A stretch of 64,000 nt of DNA from Thiothrix sp. (GCF_028714775.1 NZ_JAQTLS010000001.1:248001-312000), one strand, 5' to 3'. Shown: positions 31,642 to 42,352, counted from the stretch's first letter. The notes: generated from the letters alone by a model not told the origin. Translations and numbers: made by a program.

Positions 31642-32844
31642 TTAGCCGTTTTCACTTTGATAATAATCGATCAGGATCTGAGCCACTTCAGGACGAGAAA
31701 ATTCCTTGGGTGGTGCAATGCCCTGACCAAGCATTTCACGAACTTTAGTACCAGAAAGAAGTACAAAATCTTCCTTCTTATGATCCGGTGCTTCACACAT
31801 CATCACAACCTTATCCAACTTTTTGGAGTAAGCCGTGTGGTCTGCGCGGAAGATTTCGATCTTAAGGGCATCCTTAGGGACTTCCTTATCGAAAATTTCC
31901 TGAGCATCAAATGCACCGTAATGATCACCAACACCCGCATGGTCACGACCAATAATGAAATGTGTCGCCCCCATGTTTTGGCGGAATACGGCATGTAATA
32001 CAGCTTCTTTTGGACCCGCATACAACATGTCGAAACCGTAACCCGTTACCATCGCGCTGTTCGGCGGGAAATACAGCTCAACCATCTTGCGGATTGCGGC
32101 ATCACGTACCGGGGCAGGAATGTCGCCTTTCTTCAGCTTGCCCAACAGCATGTGGATGACCAAGCCATCACAGCCGAGACGATCCATCGCCATGTGGCAC
32201 AGTTCTTCGTGCGCTAGGTGCATCGGATTACGGGTCTGGAAGGCAACGACCTTCTTCCAGCCACGTTCGGCAATTTCGTTGCGGATTTCAACAGCAGTAC
32301 GGAAAGTATCCGGGAACTCGCTCTGGAAGTAGGAGAAGTTCAGTACCTTGATCGGCCCTGACAGGCAAACCTTGCCTTGGGAATTGAACGTATCCGCGCC
32401 GATATGCGCTTCACCTTCAGCAGGACGATAAATCTGCTGGGTCATGGTAGCCATTTCTTCGTCGGTGAATGCTTCAACAGCTTCCACATCCATCACAGCC
32501 AAAACCGGATTACCGCTAACATTGGGGTCTCTCAGCGCGATACGATCGCCTGCTTTGATACTACCAGCATCTTCAACCAGATTGAGAACGGGTGTCGGCC
32601 AGAACAGACCCGACGTGGTATGCATATTATTAGCGACCGACAATGCATCAGCTTTATTCATGTAGCCAGTAAGCGGATTGAAGTAGCCACCAGCGAGCAT
32701 GACAGCATTCGCAGCAGTGGCAGAGCTAACGACAATGGATGGCAATCCTTCAGCTTCTTGTTGCAACGCTGTTCGCTCAGCGGCATCTGATACGTACAGT
32801 GGATTCAGTTCGTCGGAACCATGTGGTGCTACTAACTTAGGCAT
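31642..32844 (-). CDS. sat: Sulfate adenylyltransferase (ATP sulfurylase), dissimilatory homo-oligomeric type
   Basis: Here expected to run APS + PPi to ATP + sulfate, the substrate-level phosphorylation step of sulfur oxidation. 400 residues, single-chain type, no kinase domain. Motifs: FQTRNPMHLAHEE (QxRNPxH, nucleotide binding) near residue 203, LLGKLKKGDIP, and GRDHAGVGDHYG near residue 297. Linked to aprBA as in other rDsr-type oxidisers. A long AT-rich leader with an inverted repeat precedes the start. Confidence 0.97.
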   Translation of the reverse strand: MPKLVAPHGSDELNPLYVSDAAERTALQQEAEGLPSIVVSSATAANAVMLAGGYFNPLTGYMNKADALSVANNMHTTSGLFWPTPVLNLVEDAGSIKAGDRIALRDPNVSGNPVLAVMDVEAVEAFTDEEMATMTQQIYRPAEGEAHIGADTFNSQGKVCLSGPIKVLNFSYFQSEFPDTFRTAVEIRNEIAERGWKKVVAFQTRNPMHLAHEELCHMAMDRLGCDGLVIHMLLGKLKKGDIPAPVRDAAIRKMVELYFPPNSAMVTGYGFDMLYAGPKEAVLHAVFRQNMGATHFIIGRDHAGVGDHYGAFDAQEIFDKEVPKDALKIEIFRADHTAYSKKLDKVVMMCEAPDHKKEDFVLLSGTKVREMLGQGIAPPKEFSRPEVAQILIDYYQSENG

Positions 32845-32950
32845 GGGTATGCATATTCCTGATTAATAAGTTTCCACCAGCGCATGACCAGAAAAATAAT
32901 CTATCAGCCATAGAAAATTTTCATTAGTCACGTACCAAGAATTTTGAACA

Positions 32951-32978
32951 TGCACACTTTATACACTTTTAGTGCGCA
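32951..32978 (-). promoter_or_regulatory. Imperfect inverted repeat upstream of sat, possible operator
   Basis: TGCACACT-N12-AGTGCGCA, seven of eight positions symmetric, about 110 bases before the sat start. On the coding strand a TATAAA lies in the middle of it and could be a -10 box. The intergenic region 32845-33131 is otherwise AT-rich without a gene. Confidence 0.35.
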
Positions 32979-33072
32979 ATCCTATGAGTTTGTTCTTGTT
33001 GGTGCATAAGTAAAACTTATAAACTGGCTTTATATGGCATTAATTAAATAGAAATTCACCACATCCTAACAC

Positions 33073-33138
33073 GCTAATAATTGCACAGATTATTAGCAGA
33101 CTTTTTTACTATGTTATTGTAATTGCATGAATTACAAT
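33073..33138. repeat. Two AT-rich inverted repeats after the metallo-beta-lactamase gene
   Basis: GCTAATAAT-N7-ATTATTAGC at 33073-33097, perfect 9 bp, followed on the + strand by AGACTTTTTT; and ATTGTAATT-GCATG-AATTACAAT at 33116-33138, perfect 9 bp, overlapping the stop codon of the gene. They may end that transcript or block read-through into the sat promoter. Confidence 0.5.
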
Positions 33139-34097
33139 GATGTTTTTGCCTTAACCAGCCGTTGCAGCCAGACATCCAAACCTTGGGCGTTCAGTTCGGC
33201 ATCAACGGCTAATAGGCTCCTTATATCCCCTTCGGACAGGTCAGTTCCGGCCTTAAATATCTCTTCAAGCCACATGCTTAAAATTTGTTCTCGCAAGCGT
33301 CCTACCCTGCCTGCTGGCGCATCCAGTTCGGCATGTGCTAAGCCACTGAGCTTGTTAATACTAATGCGCATGTCATGCAGCAAACGAGATACTTCGGTAA
33401 CACGCCCGTAATGGGTTAATAACATGGCAGAAGGGTGCAAAGCTTCCAGCTTATCGAGGCTGTCATGCCACTCGCTGGGGGAAAAAGCTACAGGGGTAGT
33501 CGGGGCAAATATCCATGCGCCTTTTTCAGTGTCAAACTCACGGTAAGAGATGCCGAAAGTATCGCCCGTAAAGCAAGCGGCACTGCGCTGATCAAAGATA
33601 CAGCCATGATGGTTAGCGTGCCCCGGCGTATCGTAAAAAACCAAGGTACGACCGTTGAGGTCAATCTGGTAGCCATCAGTAGCATTAATGACACGCTCTT
33701 CGGCAATCGCCACCAATTTGCCGTAATCTTTAGCAAAACCTTCCTCGCCGTACACCACTGTCGCCCCCGCCTGTAGCTTGGAAGGATCAATCATGTGCCG
33801 CGCACCTTTGGGGTGCACAATCAAGGTCGCATTCGGGCAACGCGCCATCAATTCCCCCGCGCCCCCGGCATGGTCAAGATGCACATGGGTGGGAATGACG
33901 TAACGGACATTTTCAGCAGCAAGCCCCAGTTCCGCCAAAACTTCCAGCAAGGACGGGATCGTATGGTAAGTGCCGGTATCAATAAAAGCAGCGGCATCAC
34001 CTTCCCTGACCAAATAACAAGCCGCCATCTGCGGACGGTAAAGGTCAGTGTCTATGCAGTAAATGCCGTCGCCAAGGTCTTGATAACGTGCTGCCAT
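33132..34097 (-). CDS. Metallo-beta-lactamase fold hydrolase
   Basis: About 321 residues from the ATG at 34097, after GGGAGC. MBL signature IPTHVHLDHAGGAGELM near residue 85, then DTPGHANHHGCIF near residue 180 and ACFTGDTFGISY, giving the full His/Asp zinc set; LLTHYGRV near residue 247 supplies the last His. The C-terminal 70 residues are helical. Glyoxalase II-like or persulfide-dioxygenase-like folds share these motifs, but neither subgroup is indicated clearly. Divergent from the thioredoxin-fold gene. Its relation to the sat operon downstream on the same strand is positional only. Confidence 0.85.
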   Translation of the reverse strand: MAARYQDLGDGIYCIDTDLYRPQMAACYLVREGDAAAFIDTGTYHTIPSLLEVLAELGLAAENVRYVIPTHVHLDHAGGAGELMARCPNATLIVHPKGARHMIDPSKLQAGATVVYGEEGFAKDYGKLVAIAEERVINATDGYQIDLNGRTLVFYDTPGHANHHGCIFDQRSAACFTGDTFGISYREFDTEKGAWIFAPTTPVAFSPSEWHDSLDKLEALHPSAMLLTHYGRVTEVSRLLHDMRISINKLSGLAHAELDAPAGRVGRLREQILSMWLEEIFKAGTDLSEGDIRSLLAVDAELNAQGLDVWLQRLVKAKTSL

Positions 34098-34153
34098 CTG
34101 CTTGCTCCCGTAATGTGTTGCGATGCAGCAGTATAGCCCGAAATGCGGGGAAT

Positions 34154-34184
34154 TTGTCTTCCCCACAAGCGTTTTGCGTATAAT
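34154..34184 (+). promoter_or_regulatory. Promoter of the thioredoxin-fold gene
   Basis: Consensus -10 TATAAT at 34179-34184; TTGTCT at 34154-34159 is a -35 candidate with a long 19-bp spacer. GGGGAA-N6-TTCCCC at 34147-34164 overlaps the -35 and could be an operator. Confidence 0.5.
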
Positions 34185-34228
34185 TGGGCAACCCACAGTT
34201 AATACTTAAAGCCTTTCAGGAGGAACCT

Positions 34229-34810
34229 ATGGCACGCACACCTTCCACCATGCTGGAACTCGGCACTGATGCCCCCGATTTTGCCTTACCTGAGCCTGCC
34301 ACCGGGCGGGTGGTAGCCAAGCAAGACTTTAACGGCAAGCCCTTGCTGGTGGCTTTCATCTGCAACCATTGCCCTTATGTGATCCTGATCCGTGAAGTGT
34401 TTGCGCAACTGGCGAAAGATTATCAGCAACGCGGCGTGGCAGTGGTTGCTATCAATGCCAATGATGTTGCCAATTACCCGGACGATAGCCCGGCAAAGAT
34501 GGTAGAGGAAGTGCAAAACCACGCTTACACTTTCCCCTATTTGTACGATGAAACACAGGCGGTGGCAAAAGCCTACCAAGCCGCGTGTACGCCTGACTTG
34601 TACTTATTTGACGCCCAGCACAAGCTGTATTACCGGGGGCAATTCGATGCTGCCCGCCCCGGCAACGCTGTGCCAGCAACAGGTAGTGACCTGCGCCAAG
34701 CGCTTGAGCAGATGCTGGATGGCGCATCCCCACCCGATGCGCAGACCCCATCCTTGGGCTGCAACATCAAGTGGAAAGCCGGAAACGAGCCGGACTACTA
34801 CGGGCACTAA
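34229..34810 (+). CDS. Thioredoxin-fold (AhpC/TSA-Redoxin) protein
   Basis: 193 residues from the ATG at 34229, preceded by AGGAGG. Redoxin-type thioredoxin fold with the active-site motif FICNHCPYVI near residue 45 (CxxC as CNHC), GTDAPDFALPEP before it, and ACTPDLYLFDA near residue 125. This is the cytoplasmic family of thioredoxin-like proteins common in bacteria and often annotated as alkyl hydroperoxide reductase-like; the CNHCPY motif differs from true AhpC. The C-terminus ends GCNIKWKAGNEPDYYG, typical of the group. Function is thiol redox chemistry of unknown substrate. Confidence 0.87.
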   Translation: MARTPSTMLELGTDAPDFALPEPATGRVVAKQDFNGKPLLVAFICNHCPYVILIREVFAQLAKDYQQRGVAVVAINANDVANYPDDSPAKMVEEVQNHAYTFPYLYDETQAVAKAYQAACTPDLYLFDAQHKLYYRGQFDAARPGNAVPATGSDLRQALEQMLDGASPPDAQTPSLGCNIKWKAGNEPDYYGH

Positions 34811-34819
34811 ACGGGGCAG

Positions 34820-37330
34820 TTAACCGCCGTTATTGCCACCGTGACCACCCGGCGTCAGCTTCCAGATGTCGCGGTTATATTCCAACATGGTGCGGTCAGT
34901 GGAGAAGAAGCCACTGGATGCGGTATTGAGGATACTCATGCGTGTCCAGTGGGCTTGGTCTTGCCACGCCCGTGATACCTGATCCTGCATATCCACGTAG
35001 CTGCGGAAGTCTGCCAGCGTCATCCACGGGTCGTTAGGACTGAGGATCGCGTCCAGCACCATGTCGAAAATGCCCGGTTCACACGGGTTGAAATGTCCAC
35101 TGCGCAACCATTCGATAACCCCACGCAGGTCATCGTCGCGTTCTACATACGTCCACGGACGGTAATCACGGCGCAAGTCATCCACTTCGTTGGCACGCAA
35201 GCCAAACAGGAAGAAGTTTTCTTCCCCTGTCGCTTCGAGGATTTCGATATTCGCGCCGTCATACGTACCGATGGTGAGTGCGCCGTTCATCATGAATTTC
35301 ATGTTACCCGTGCCGGACGCTTCTTTACCAGCAGTGGAAATCTGCTCGGAGAGGTTCGCTGCCGGAGCAATGATTTCCATGCTGGAAACGCGGTAGTTGG
35401 GGATGAAAGCGACTTTCAGCCTGCCATCCACTTCCGGGTCGGTGTTAACGACTTCCGCCACGGCATTGACCAGCTTGATGATGCGTTTCGCCATCACGTA
35501 ACCGGGTGCAGCTTTACCACCAATCAGCACGCAACGGTCAGCCCAGTTTTCCAGCTTGCCCAACTTAACGCGGCGGTAGAGGTGGATAACGTGCAGGATA
35601 TTGAGCAACTGGCGTTTGTATTCATGAATACGTTTAACCTGCACATCGAATAACGCAGACGGGTTGAAATCGACCCCGCATTCCTTTCTCACCAGATCAG
35701 CCAGCCGTTGCTTGTTGGCGTGTTTAACCTCCAACCATTGGGCGTGGAAATCGGCGTGTTCTTCGCTAGCCAGCGGTTTAAGTTTTTCCAATTGGCTGAG
35801 GTCAGCAATCCAGCCTGTGCCGATTTTACTGCTGATCAGCTCGGTCATGCCGGGGTTAGCGTGTGCCACCCAGCGGCGCGGGGTAACACCGTTGGTTTTG
35901 TTATTGAACTTTTCCGGCCACAATTCGCAGAAATCACGGAACAGGCCATCAATCAACAATTGCGAGTGCAATGCCGCCACACCATTGATGGAGAAACTGC
36001 CCACGATCGCCAGCCATGCCATACGCACTTGGCGTACCGGGCCTTCTTCGATGATCGACATGCGGCGTTGGCGTTCGGTATCGCCGGGCCATTTCATCGA
36101 CACTTCGCGCAGGAAGCGGGCATTGATTTCGTAAATGATTTCGAGAATGCGCGGCAACAGTTTTTCAAACAGATGGACAGGCCAACGTTCCAGCGCTTCC
36201 GGCAGTAAGGTGTGGTTGGTGTAAGCCATGCAATGGGTGGTAATGTTCCACGCTGCCTCCCACGTCAGCCCTTTCTTATCCACCAGAATGCGCATCAGTT
36301 CGGCGACCGCCACCGTTGGGTGGGTGTCGTTCATCTGGAACACGTTTTCAGCGGCAAACTTGTTGTAATCGGTGTTGCCTTGGCGTTCCCACATGCGTAC
36401 CGCATCTTTGAGGCTGGCGGAAGCGAGGAAATATTGCTGGCGCAGGCGCAGTTCCTTGCCATTTTCGCTGCTGTCGTTGGGGTACAGCACCATCGAAATG
36501 TGTTCGGCGTGGTTTTTCGCTTCCACCGCTTCGGTGTAACTGCCCGCATTGAATTCGTCGAGGTTGAATTCGTCAGTCGCCGTAGCCTTCCACAAGCGTA
36601 GGGTGTTGACCGTCTGGTTTTGGTAGCCTGCAATCGGCATGTCAAACGGGATCGCCAATACGTCATCGCCACTGATCCAACGTACCCGACGTGTGCCATG
36701 CTCATCCACGTAATGCTCGGTATGACCACCGAACTGGACACGCTGGCGGTATTCGGCACGTTCCACTTCCCACGGATGCCCATCACGCAACCAATGGTCA
36801 GGGTCTTCGACCTGATAGCCGTGTTCAATGCGCTGGCGGAACATGCCGTATTCGTAACGGATACCATAACCCACCACCGGCAGACGCAAAGTGGCGCAAC
36901 TGTCCATGAAACACGCTGCCAGCCGCCCTAAACCGCCATTACCCAAACCCGCATCCGGCTCTTGGGACGAAACTTCTTCCATATCCGTGCAGTAATTCAG
37001 CAATGCCTGTTCGGTGGCATTACCAATCCCCATGTTCAGCAGGTTGTTGCCCAAGGAACGCCCAATCAGGAATTCCAGCGACATGTAATAAGCACGGCGC
37101 TTGCCCGGTTGCAGGTACTCGCCCCACGTACCGCGCCAGTCAACTGTCAAACGGTCACGCAAGGTATAAGCCAACGCCTGATACAAATAAACTGGCGGGC
37201 AGCCCTGAAAGCGCCCCAAATGGTAGGACAGGTAACGCTGGAAATCACTGCCCAGCGACTCCGCATCATTCGGTAACGGGTCAAGCGGGACTGGCACATA
37301 CGGAATATGCGTAGAAAGGTGCGAGGTCAT
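34820..37330 (-). CDS. glgP: Glycogen phosphorylase
   Basis: Releases glucose-1-phosphate from alpha-1,4 glucan ends with Pi. 836 residues, standard length. Visible: RAYYMSLEFLIGRSLGNNL near residue 80, LGNGGLGRLAACFMDS near residue 126, and the PLP-binding EASGTGNMKFMMNG near residue 665 (Lys in NMKF). AGGAG precedes the ATG. It is the last gene of the pgi-to-glgP operon, 24 bases after glgA, so storage and release of glycogen are co-transcribed. Confidence 0.97.
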   Translation of the reverse strand: MTSHLSTHIPYVPVPLDPLPNDAESLGSDFQRYLSYHLGRFQGCPPVYLYQALAYTLRDRLTVDWRGTWGEYLQPGKRRAYYMSLEFLIGRSLGNNLLNMGIGNATEQALLNYCTDMEEVSSQEPDAGLGNGGLGRLAACFMDSCATLRLPVVGYGIRYEYGMFRQRIEHGYQVEDPDHWLRDGHPWEVERAEYRQRVQFGGHTEHYVDEHGTRRVRWISGDDVLAIPFDMPIAGYQNQTVNTLRLWKATATDEFNLDEFNAGSYTEAVEAKNHAEHISMVLYPNDSSENGKELRLRQQYFLASASLKDAVRMWERQGNTDYNKFAAENVFQMNDTHPTVAVAELMRILVDKKGLTWEAAWNITTHCMAYTNHTLLPEALERWPVHLFEKLLPRILEIIYEINARFLREVSMKWPGDTERQRRMSIIEEGPVRQVRMAWLAIVGSFSINGVAALHSQLLIDGLFRDFCELWPEKFNNKTNGVTPRRWVAHANPGMTELISSKIGTGWIADLSQLEKLKPLASEEHADFHAQWLEVKHANKQRLADLVRKECGVDFNPSALFDVQVKRIHEYKRQLLNILHVIHLYRRVKLGKLENWADRCVLIGGKAAPGYVMAKRIIKLVNAVAEVVNTDPEVDGRLKVAFIPNYRVSSMEIIAPAANLSEQISTAGKEASGTGNMKFMMNGALTIGTYDGANIEILEATGEENFFLFGLRANEVDDLRRDYRPWTYVERDDDLRGVIEWLRSGHFNPCEPGIFDMVLDAILSPNDPWMTLADFRSYVDMQDQVSRAWQDQAHWTRMSILNTASSGFFSTDRTMLEYNRDIWKLTPGGHGGNNGG

Positions 37331-37354
37331 AGAATCTCCTGATTATCGTTGTGG

Positions 37355-38818
37355 CTAGCCGTGGCTGCGGTAAATGTCCAAGTATTGCGCAGCGCTGTTC
37401 GACCAACCAAAATCCTGCTGCATTCCGGTCGCTTGCAGTGCATCCCAAACCGCAGGCTGGGCAAAACAATCCAACGCCCGGCGCACGGTGCGGCTAAAGT
37501 CGCGGGAACTCGGCTCGTGGAAGACAAAACCGTTGGCCTTACCACTTTGTACATTTTGCGGGCTAGCATCCGTCACGGTATCTGCCAAACCGCCGGTATG
37601 GAACACAATCGGCGGTGTTCCGTAGCGTAAGCTGTACATCTGGTTCAAACCGCATGGCTCAAAGCGCGAAGGCATCAGGAACATATCCGCCCCCGCTTCC
37701 AGCAAATGGGCAAGCTGCTCGTCGTAACCGATGAACACAAATACCCGCTCTGGGTATTCCGCCGCCAGTTCATGCAAGCGCTGCTCGAAATAACCGTGGC
37801 CTGCACCGATCAGCACGAAACGCGCCTCGGTATCTGCCAACAGGCCGGGAATGGCATTGATCACCAGATCAACACCTTTTTGTTCCACCAAACGGCTGAC
37901 CATACCCAGCAACGGGTATTGCAAGTGCGAACCCGGATTGCTCACGCCGAAACGTTTCAGCAACTCGCGCTTGTTCACGCTTTTGCCCGGCTCCGCCTGC
38001 TTGGTGAAATACCAGCCCGCTAAGGCCGGGTCAGTTGCCGGGTTCCACACATCCATGTCGATGCCATTGAGGATGCCGTGCAATTTGTAAGCGCGTGATT
38101 GCAGCAAGCCATCCAAACCGTAACCGAATGCCGGAGTACAAATTTCCTTGGCATAGGTCGGGCTGACCGTTGTTACTGCGTCTGAATAGACAATGCCCGC
38201 TTTGAGCATGGAAAAGCCGCCGTAAAATTCCACCCCTTCCGCTGACCACCAATGGCTAGGCAATTGCAGTGCGGTAAAATCAGCTTGCGAAAAATGCCCG
38301 CCGTAAGCCAGATTGTGGATGGTGAATACCCGTTGTGGGCGCTGCGGCAACATTTCCAAAAATGCTGGAACCAGCCCAGTTTGCCAGTCGTGCGCATGTA
38401 CCACCTCCGGCGTCCACCCCAAACCTAACGCATCACGCGCCAATTCGGCGGCAACACGGGCAAACACGGTGAAACGCTCGGCATTATCCGCCCAATCATA
38501 GCCATTGGCTTGCAGGTACGGGTTGCCGGGGCGGTCAAACAAGGCTTGGCAATCCACCAGCCATAAGGGGAAGGGGTAATCTGGGTGTTCTGCTTGCAGG
38601 ATGCGCACGCTGTGGACACGGTTTGCCCCTTGCACCTCCAGCCATCCCAAGATACGCACGCTCGCTAGCTTGCGTAACAAGTCACGGTAAGCAGGCAGCA
38701 ACAAACGCACGTCGACCCCTTCTGCCTGCAAAGCGCAGGGCAAACTGTAGGCAACATCCCCCAGCCCACCCGTTTTTACCAACGGGAAGGCTTCACTGGC
38801 AACAAACAATAATTTCAT
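37355..38818 (-). CDS. glgA: Glycogen synthase (ADP-glucose)
   Basis: Transfers glucose from ADP-glucose to the growing alpha-1,4 chain. 487 residues, GT5 family. N-terminal ADP-glucose-binding [13 protein letters not shown] (residue 15), [12 protein letters not shown] near residue 141 and the C-terminal [20 protein letters not shown] with the catalytic Glu. The stop codon overlaps glgB by 1 base and glgP follows, so coupling along the operon is tight. Confidence 0.97.
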   Translation of the reverse strand: MKLLFVASEAFPLVKTGGLGDVAYSLPCALQAEGVDVRLLLPAYRDLLRKLASVRILGWLEVQGANRVHSVRILQAEHPDYPFPLWLVDCQALFDRPGNPYLQANGYDWADNAERFTVFARVAAELARDALGLGWTPEVVHAHDWQTGLVPAFLEMLPQRPQRVFTIHNLAYGGHFSQADFTALQLPSHWWSAEGVEFYGGFSMLKAGIVYSDAVTTVSPTYAKEICTPAFGYGLDGLLQSRAYKLHGILNGIDMDVWNPATDPALAGWYFTKQAEPGKSVNKRELLKRFGVSNPGSHLQYPLLGMVSRLVEQKGVDLVINAIPGLLADTEARFVLIGAGHGYFEQRLHELAAEYPERVFVFIGYDEQLAHLLEAGADMFLMPSRFEPCGLNQMYSLRYGTPPIVFHTGGLADTVTDASPQNVQSGKANGFVFHEPSSRDFSRTVRRALDCFAQPAVWDALQATGMQQDFGWSNSAAQYLDIYRSHG

Positions 38819-40983
38819 CAGCTACTTTGCAGGAACAAGGCCGCCAGCGGCGGCAGGGTTACTTCCACCGAATGCTCAAAGCCCATCCACGGATGGGATT
38901 GCACCGGAATAATGCCCGCATTGCCACAGTTACTGCCCCCGTAGTATTCCGAATCGGTATTCAGCACTTCACGGTAACTGCTGGCAGCGGGTACACCGAT
39001 ACGATATTGGTAACGGGGTACGGGTGTAAAGTTTAACAATACAATTAACTTATCTTCTGGCCTTTCACCGTGACGGATCAGGCTCAACACCGACTGGTCG
39101 GAGTCGTGGCAATCCACCCATTGGAAACCACGCCCATCGAAATCAAACTGGTGCAACGCGGGCTGTTCCCGGTACAAACGGTTCAAATCCGCCACCAACT
39201 GACGGATGCTGGCGTGCGCCGGGAAATTGCATAATGCCCAATCCAGTTCACGTTTCACATTCCACTCTGCCCACTGCCCGAACTCACTGCCCATGAACAA
39301 CAGTTTCTTGCCGGGATGCGCGTAATGCCACGCATAGAACAAGCGCAGGTTAGCAAATGCCTGCCAGTAATCACCGGGCATTTTGTCCAGCATACTGTGT
39401 TTCAGATGCACCACTTCGTCGTGTGACAGCGGCAGCACGAAGTTTTCCGAATAGGAATACATCTGGCTGAAGGTCAGCAGATTGTGGTGGTATTTGCGGT
39501 GTACCGGGTTTTGCTCAATGTACTTGAGGTTGTCGTTCATCCAACCCATGTTCCATTTCATGCTAAAACCCAAGCCGCCGATTTCCACCGGACGCGATAC
39601 CGCAGGCCACGCAGTAGACTCTTCTGCAATCGTGAGGATGCCGGGGAAATAGCCATGCACTACCGCGTTCATTTCACGCAGGAAGGCAATGGCTTCGATA
39701 TTTTCACGTCCGCCGTATTGGTTGGGCAGCCATTCCCCCGCCTTCCGGGAGTAATCCAAGTACAGCATCGAGGCAACCGCATCCACGCGCAGCCCGTCGA
39801 TGTGGAATTCCTCAATCCAGAACAGCGCGTTGGACAGCAGGAAGTTTTTCACCTCGTTGCGCCCAAAATCGAAAATCAGCGTGCCCCAATCCTGATGTTC
39901 GCCGCGTCGTGGGTCAGCGTGTTCGTACAGCGGCTCGCCCGTAAACCTTGCCAGTGCAAAATCATCTTTGGGGAAATGCGCCGGAACCCAATCCAACAGC
40001 ACCCCAACTCCCGCCATGTGGCAAGCATCCACGAAGGCACGGAAACCATCCGGCGTGCCGTAACGCGCGGTCGGTGCGTAATAGCCAGAAACCTGATAAC
40101 CCCATGATTCATCCAGCGGGTGTTCCGCCACAGGCATCAGCTCAATATGGGTGTAATTCAGCTCGGTGATATAGGGAACCAAGCTAGCTGCCAGCTCTTC
40201 CCAAGTATAGAAACGCCCATCCGGGTGCTTACGCCACGAACCGGGGTGTAATTCATAAATGCTGACTGGCTGATGTTGCCAATCAAACTGTTCGCGTGCC
40301 GCAATCCATGTACCGTCCTGCCATGCATAAGCGTCAGTCGTGGGGACACAGGAAGTCGTTTCCGGGCGCATAAACATCTGCTGCGCATACGGGTCAGTCT
40401 TTTTAACAATCACATCATGACGGTTAAGGATTTCGTATTTGTAAGAGACCCCCGCTTGCAAGCCGGGGATAAACAATTCCCAAATGCCCGAATCGCCCCG
40501 GATACGCATAGGGTGGCGACGCCCGTCCCACGCATTGAAATCACCAATGACGCTGACCCGTTGCACTGCCGGAGCCCATACCGCGAATAAGCAACCGTCT
40601 ATGCCATCCACTTCGGTTTGGTGCGAACCCAGCACTTTCCACGCATGATGATGACGCCCTTCCCGCAATAAATGCAGGTCAAGGTCGCCAATTTGCGGGG
40701 CAAAGGTGTACGGGCAAACCGCATCGTGCCAGTTACCCGCTTCTTTATCCTGCCAACGTAAGGCAGGGTGATCGGCAGGTTTGGCAGGCGACGGCAACTG
40801 CGCTTCAAAGCAATCGGAACCTTCGATGCGCGACATTACCCCCAGCCCTTCGGCCTCAACGGCTTCTGCTGCTGGCATAAAGGTACGCAACACCCAAGAA
40901 CCTTCTGGCAACGGATGCCACCCTAGCCAATCAAACGGGTCGTGGTGTGTACCTTGTTGTATCCGACGCAAATTTTCGCTCAT
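38818..40983 (-). CDS. glgB: 1,4-alpha-glucan branching enzyme
   Basis: Forms alpha-1,6 branches in glycogen. About 721 residues from the ATG at 40983; earlier in-frame sequence lies inside malQ and is not conserved. N-terminal CBM48 modules ([28 protein letters not shown]), then the GH13 barrel with [29 protein letters not shown] (nucleophile Asp) and [10 protein letters not shown] (acid Glu), and [10 protein letters not shown] (third acidic residue). It overlaps the 3' end of malQ by 53 bases and has no strong ribosome site, so translation is probably coupled. Confidence 0.96.
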   Translation of the reverse strand: MSENLRRIQQGTHHDPFDWLGWHPLPEGSWVLRTFMPAAEAVEAEGLGVMSRIEGSDCFEAQLPSPAKPADHPALRWQDKEAGNWHDAVCPYTFAPQIGDLDLHLLREGRHHHAWKVLGSHQTEVDGIDGCLFAVWAPAVQRVSVIGDFNAWDGRRHPMRIRGDSGIWELFIPGLQAGVSYKYEILNRHDVIVKKTDPYAQQMFMRPETTSCVPTTDAYAWQDGTWIAAREQFDWQHQPVSIYELHPGSWRKHPDGRFYTWEELAASLVPYITELNYTHIELMPVAEHPLDESWGYQVSGYYAPTARYGTPDGFRAFVDACHMAGVGVLLDWVPAHFPKDDFALARFTGEPLYEHADPRRGEHQDWGTLIFDFGRNEVKNFLLSNALFWIEEFHIDGLRVDAVASMLYLDYSRKAGEWLPNQYGGRENIEAIAFLREMNAVVHGYFPGILTIAEESTAWPAVSRPVEIGGLGFSMKWNMGWMNDNLKYIEQNPVHRKYHHNLLTFSQMYSYSENFVLPLSHDEVVHLKHSMLDKMPGDYWQAFANLRLFYAWHYAHPGKKLLFMGSEFGQWAEWNVKRELDWALCNFPAHASIRQLVADLNRLYREQPALHQFDFDGRGFQWVDCHDSDQSVLSLIRHGERPEDKLIVLLNFTPVPRYQYRIGVPAASSYREVLNTDSEYYGGSNCGNAGIIPVQSHPWMGFEHSVEVTLPPLAALFLQSS

Positions 40984-42352
40984 GTCTCTGGTGTCCCTGT
41001 AATTTATTATGCAATTCTGATGCCAGAGCCTCTGGAATATCTGCCCATGCAAATTGCCAGAGCCAATTACCATCCACCGTTCCCGGCACATTCATGCGGG
41101 CTTCGCTGCCCAGATGCAGCAAATCCTGTAAAGGGATAACTGCCAGTAGTGCCTTGCTTGCCAAGATGATGTCGAGCATCGCATTTGTTAGCCCTGCCGG
41201 ATCGGTAATGTTGAGCACTTGCATAACGTGCTGTTGCATTGCCGCATCCAAACTGGTGAACCAGCCCAGCAGGGTGTCATTGTCGTGCGTGCCAGTGTAA
41301 TACACGGTGTTTTCACGCACATTCTGTGGTTTGTGGGGGTTGTCCTCGAAGTGGTCGAAGCCAAATTGCAGCACGCTCATGCCCGGCAAGCCATACTTGT
41401 CGCGCAAGGCGGTGACATCCGACGTAATCACCCCAAGGTCTTCAGCCACCAGCGGGATATTTCCCCACTCGGCTTGGATACTGGCTAACATGGCGTCACC
41501 CGCCACCGCTTGCCAATAGCCATTAATGGCGGTTTCTTCCGTCGCAGGAATCATCCAACTGGCTGCCAAGCCCCGGAAGTGGTCAATGCGCACCAAATCG
41601 AAGAACTCAAAGTGGTATTGCAAGCGTTGTTTCCACCACAGAAAGTTTTCCGCCTGCATTTGTTCCCAGTTATAGTGCGGATTGCCCCAGCGCTGCCCCG
41701 TTTCGGAAAAGTAATCCGGCGGTACGCCCGTGACGAAGGTTGGTGTGCCGGTTTCATCCAGCAAGAAACGTTGTGGGCTTGCCCATACATCCGCACTGTC
41801 GTAAGCCACGAAAATCGGCATATCACCGAACAGGTACACGCCCTTCGCCGTGGCGTACTGGCGTAATGCTTGCCATTGGCAATAACACTGGTATTGCTCG
41901 TCAATGATGGCGGCAAGTGCTTCCGCATAATCGCCGCGTGCTTGAAACAGGGCTTGCTGATCGCGGCTACGGAAGGCGGCAGGCCAAGCGCTCCATTCTT
42001 GCCCTCGGAACTGCTGTTTCAGCACCATGAATAGCGCGTAATCTTCCACCCAATGCTTTTGGGCTTCGTACCAATCCTCGAAAGAAACCCCTCCCAACCT
42101 CCCCTTATCAGGGGAGGAGACGGGAGCGAGTTCTTCAAACAAATTCGGATTTACCGCAAATGCCGATGCGCATTGGTACGGCGAAAGCCCGGTCAACGGC
42201 ACGCCCAGCGGCAACATCTGCCAGACACTTACTCCCGCTTGCGCTAGCCAATCAACCCAGCGGTAAGCATCCGCATCCAATTTCCCGGAAGGCAAGGAAG
42301 TCGGGTGCAACAACACACCCACTGCACACCCAAGCTGTTGCAAGGTACTCAT
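40931..42352 (-). CDS. malQ: 4-alpha-glucanotransferase (amylomaltase)
   Basis: GH77 enzyme that disproportionates maltodextrins. 473 residues. Motifs: GVLLHPTSLPSG at the start, VRIDHFRGLAASW (nucleophile Asp) near residue 270, VAEDLGVIT (acid Glu) near residue 313, and YTGTHDNDTLLGWF near residue 365. The stretch SSPDKGRLGGVS near residue 80 is encoded by a palindromic repeat inserted in frame; catalytic parts are untouched. Overlaps the GH57 gene by 4 bases and glgB by 53. Works with glgP to process linear glucans from glycogen. Confidence 0.95.
   Translation of the reverse strand: MSTLQQLGCAVGVLLHPTSLPSGKLDADAYRWVDWLAQAGVSVWQMLPLGVPLTGLSPYQCASAFAVNPNLFEELAPVSSPDKGRLGGVSFEDWYEAQKHWVEDYALFMVLKQQFRGQEWSAWPAAFRSRDQQALFQARGDYAEALAAIIDEQYQCYCQWQALRQYATAKGVYLFGDMPIFVAYDSADVWASPQRFLLDETGTPTFVTGVPPDYFSETGQRWGNPHYNWEQMQAENFLWWKQRLQYHFEFFDLVRIDHFRGLAASWMIPATEETAINGYWQAVAGDAMLASIQAEWGNIPLVAEDLGVITSDVTALRDKYGLPGMSVLQFGFDHFEDNPHKPQNVRENTVYYTGTHDNDTLLGWFTSLDAAMQQHVMQVLNITDPAGLTNAMLDIILASKALLAVIPLQDLLHLGSEARMNVPGTVDGNWLWQFAWADIPEALASELHNKLQGHQRHERKFASDTTRYTPRPV
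42085..42119. repeat. Palindromic element inside malQ
   Basis: AAACCCCTCCCAACCTCCCC followed by TTATCAGGGGAGGA; the core CTCCCCTTATCAGGGGAG is a perfect palindrome. It matches one arm of the hypF element nearly base for base and keeps the malQ frame open. Confidence 0.8.
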
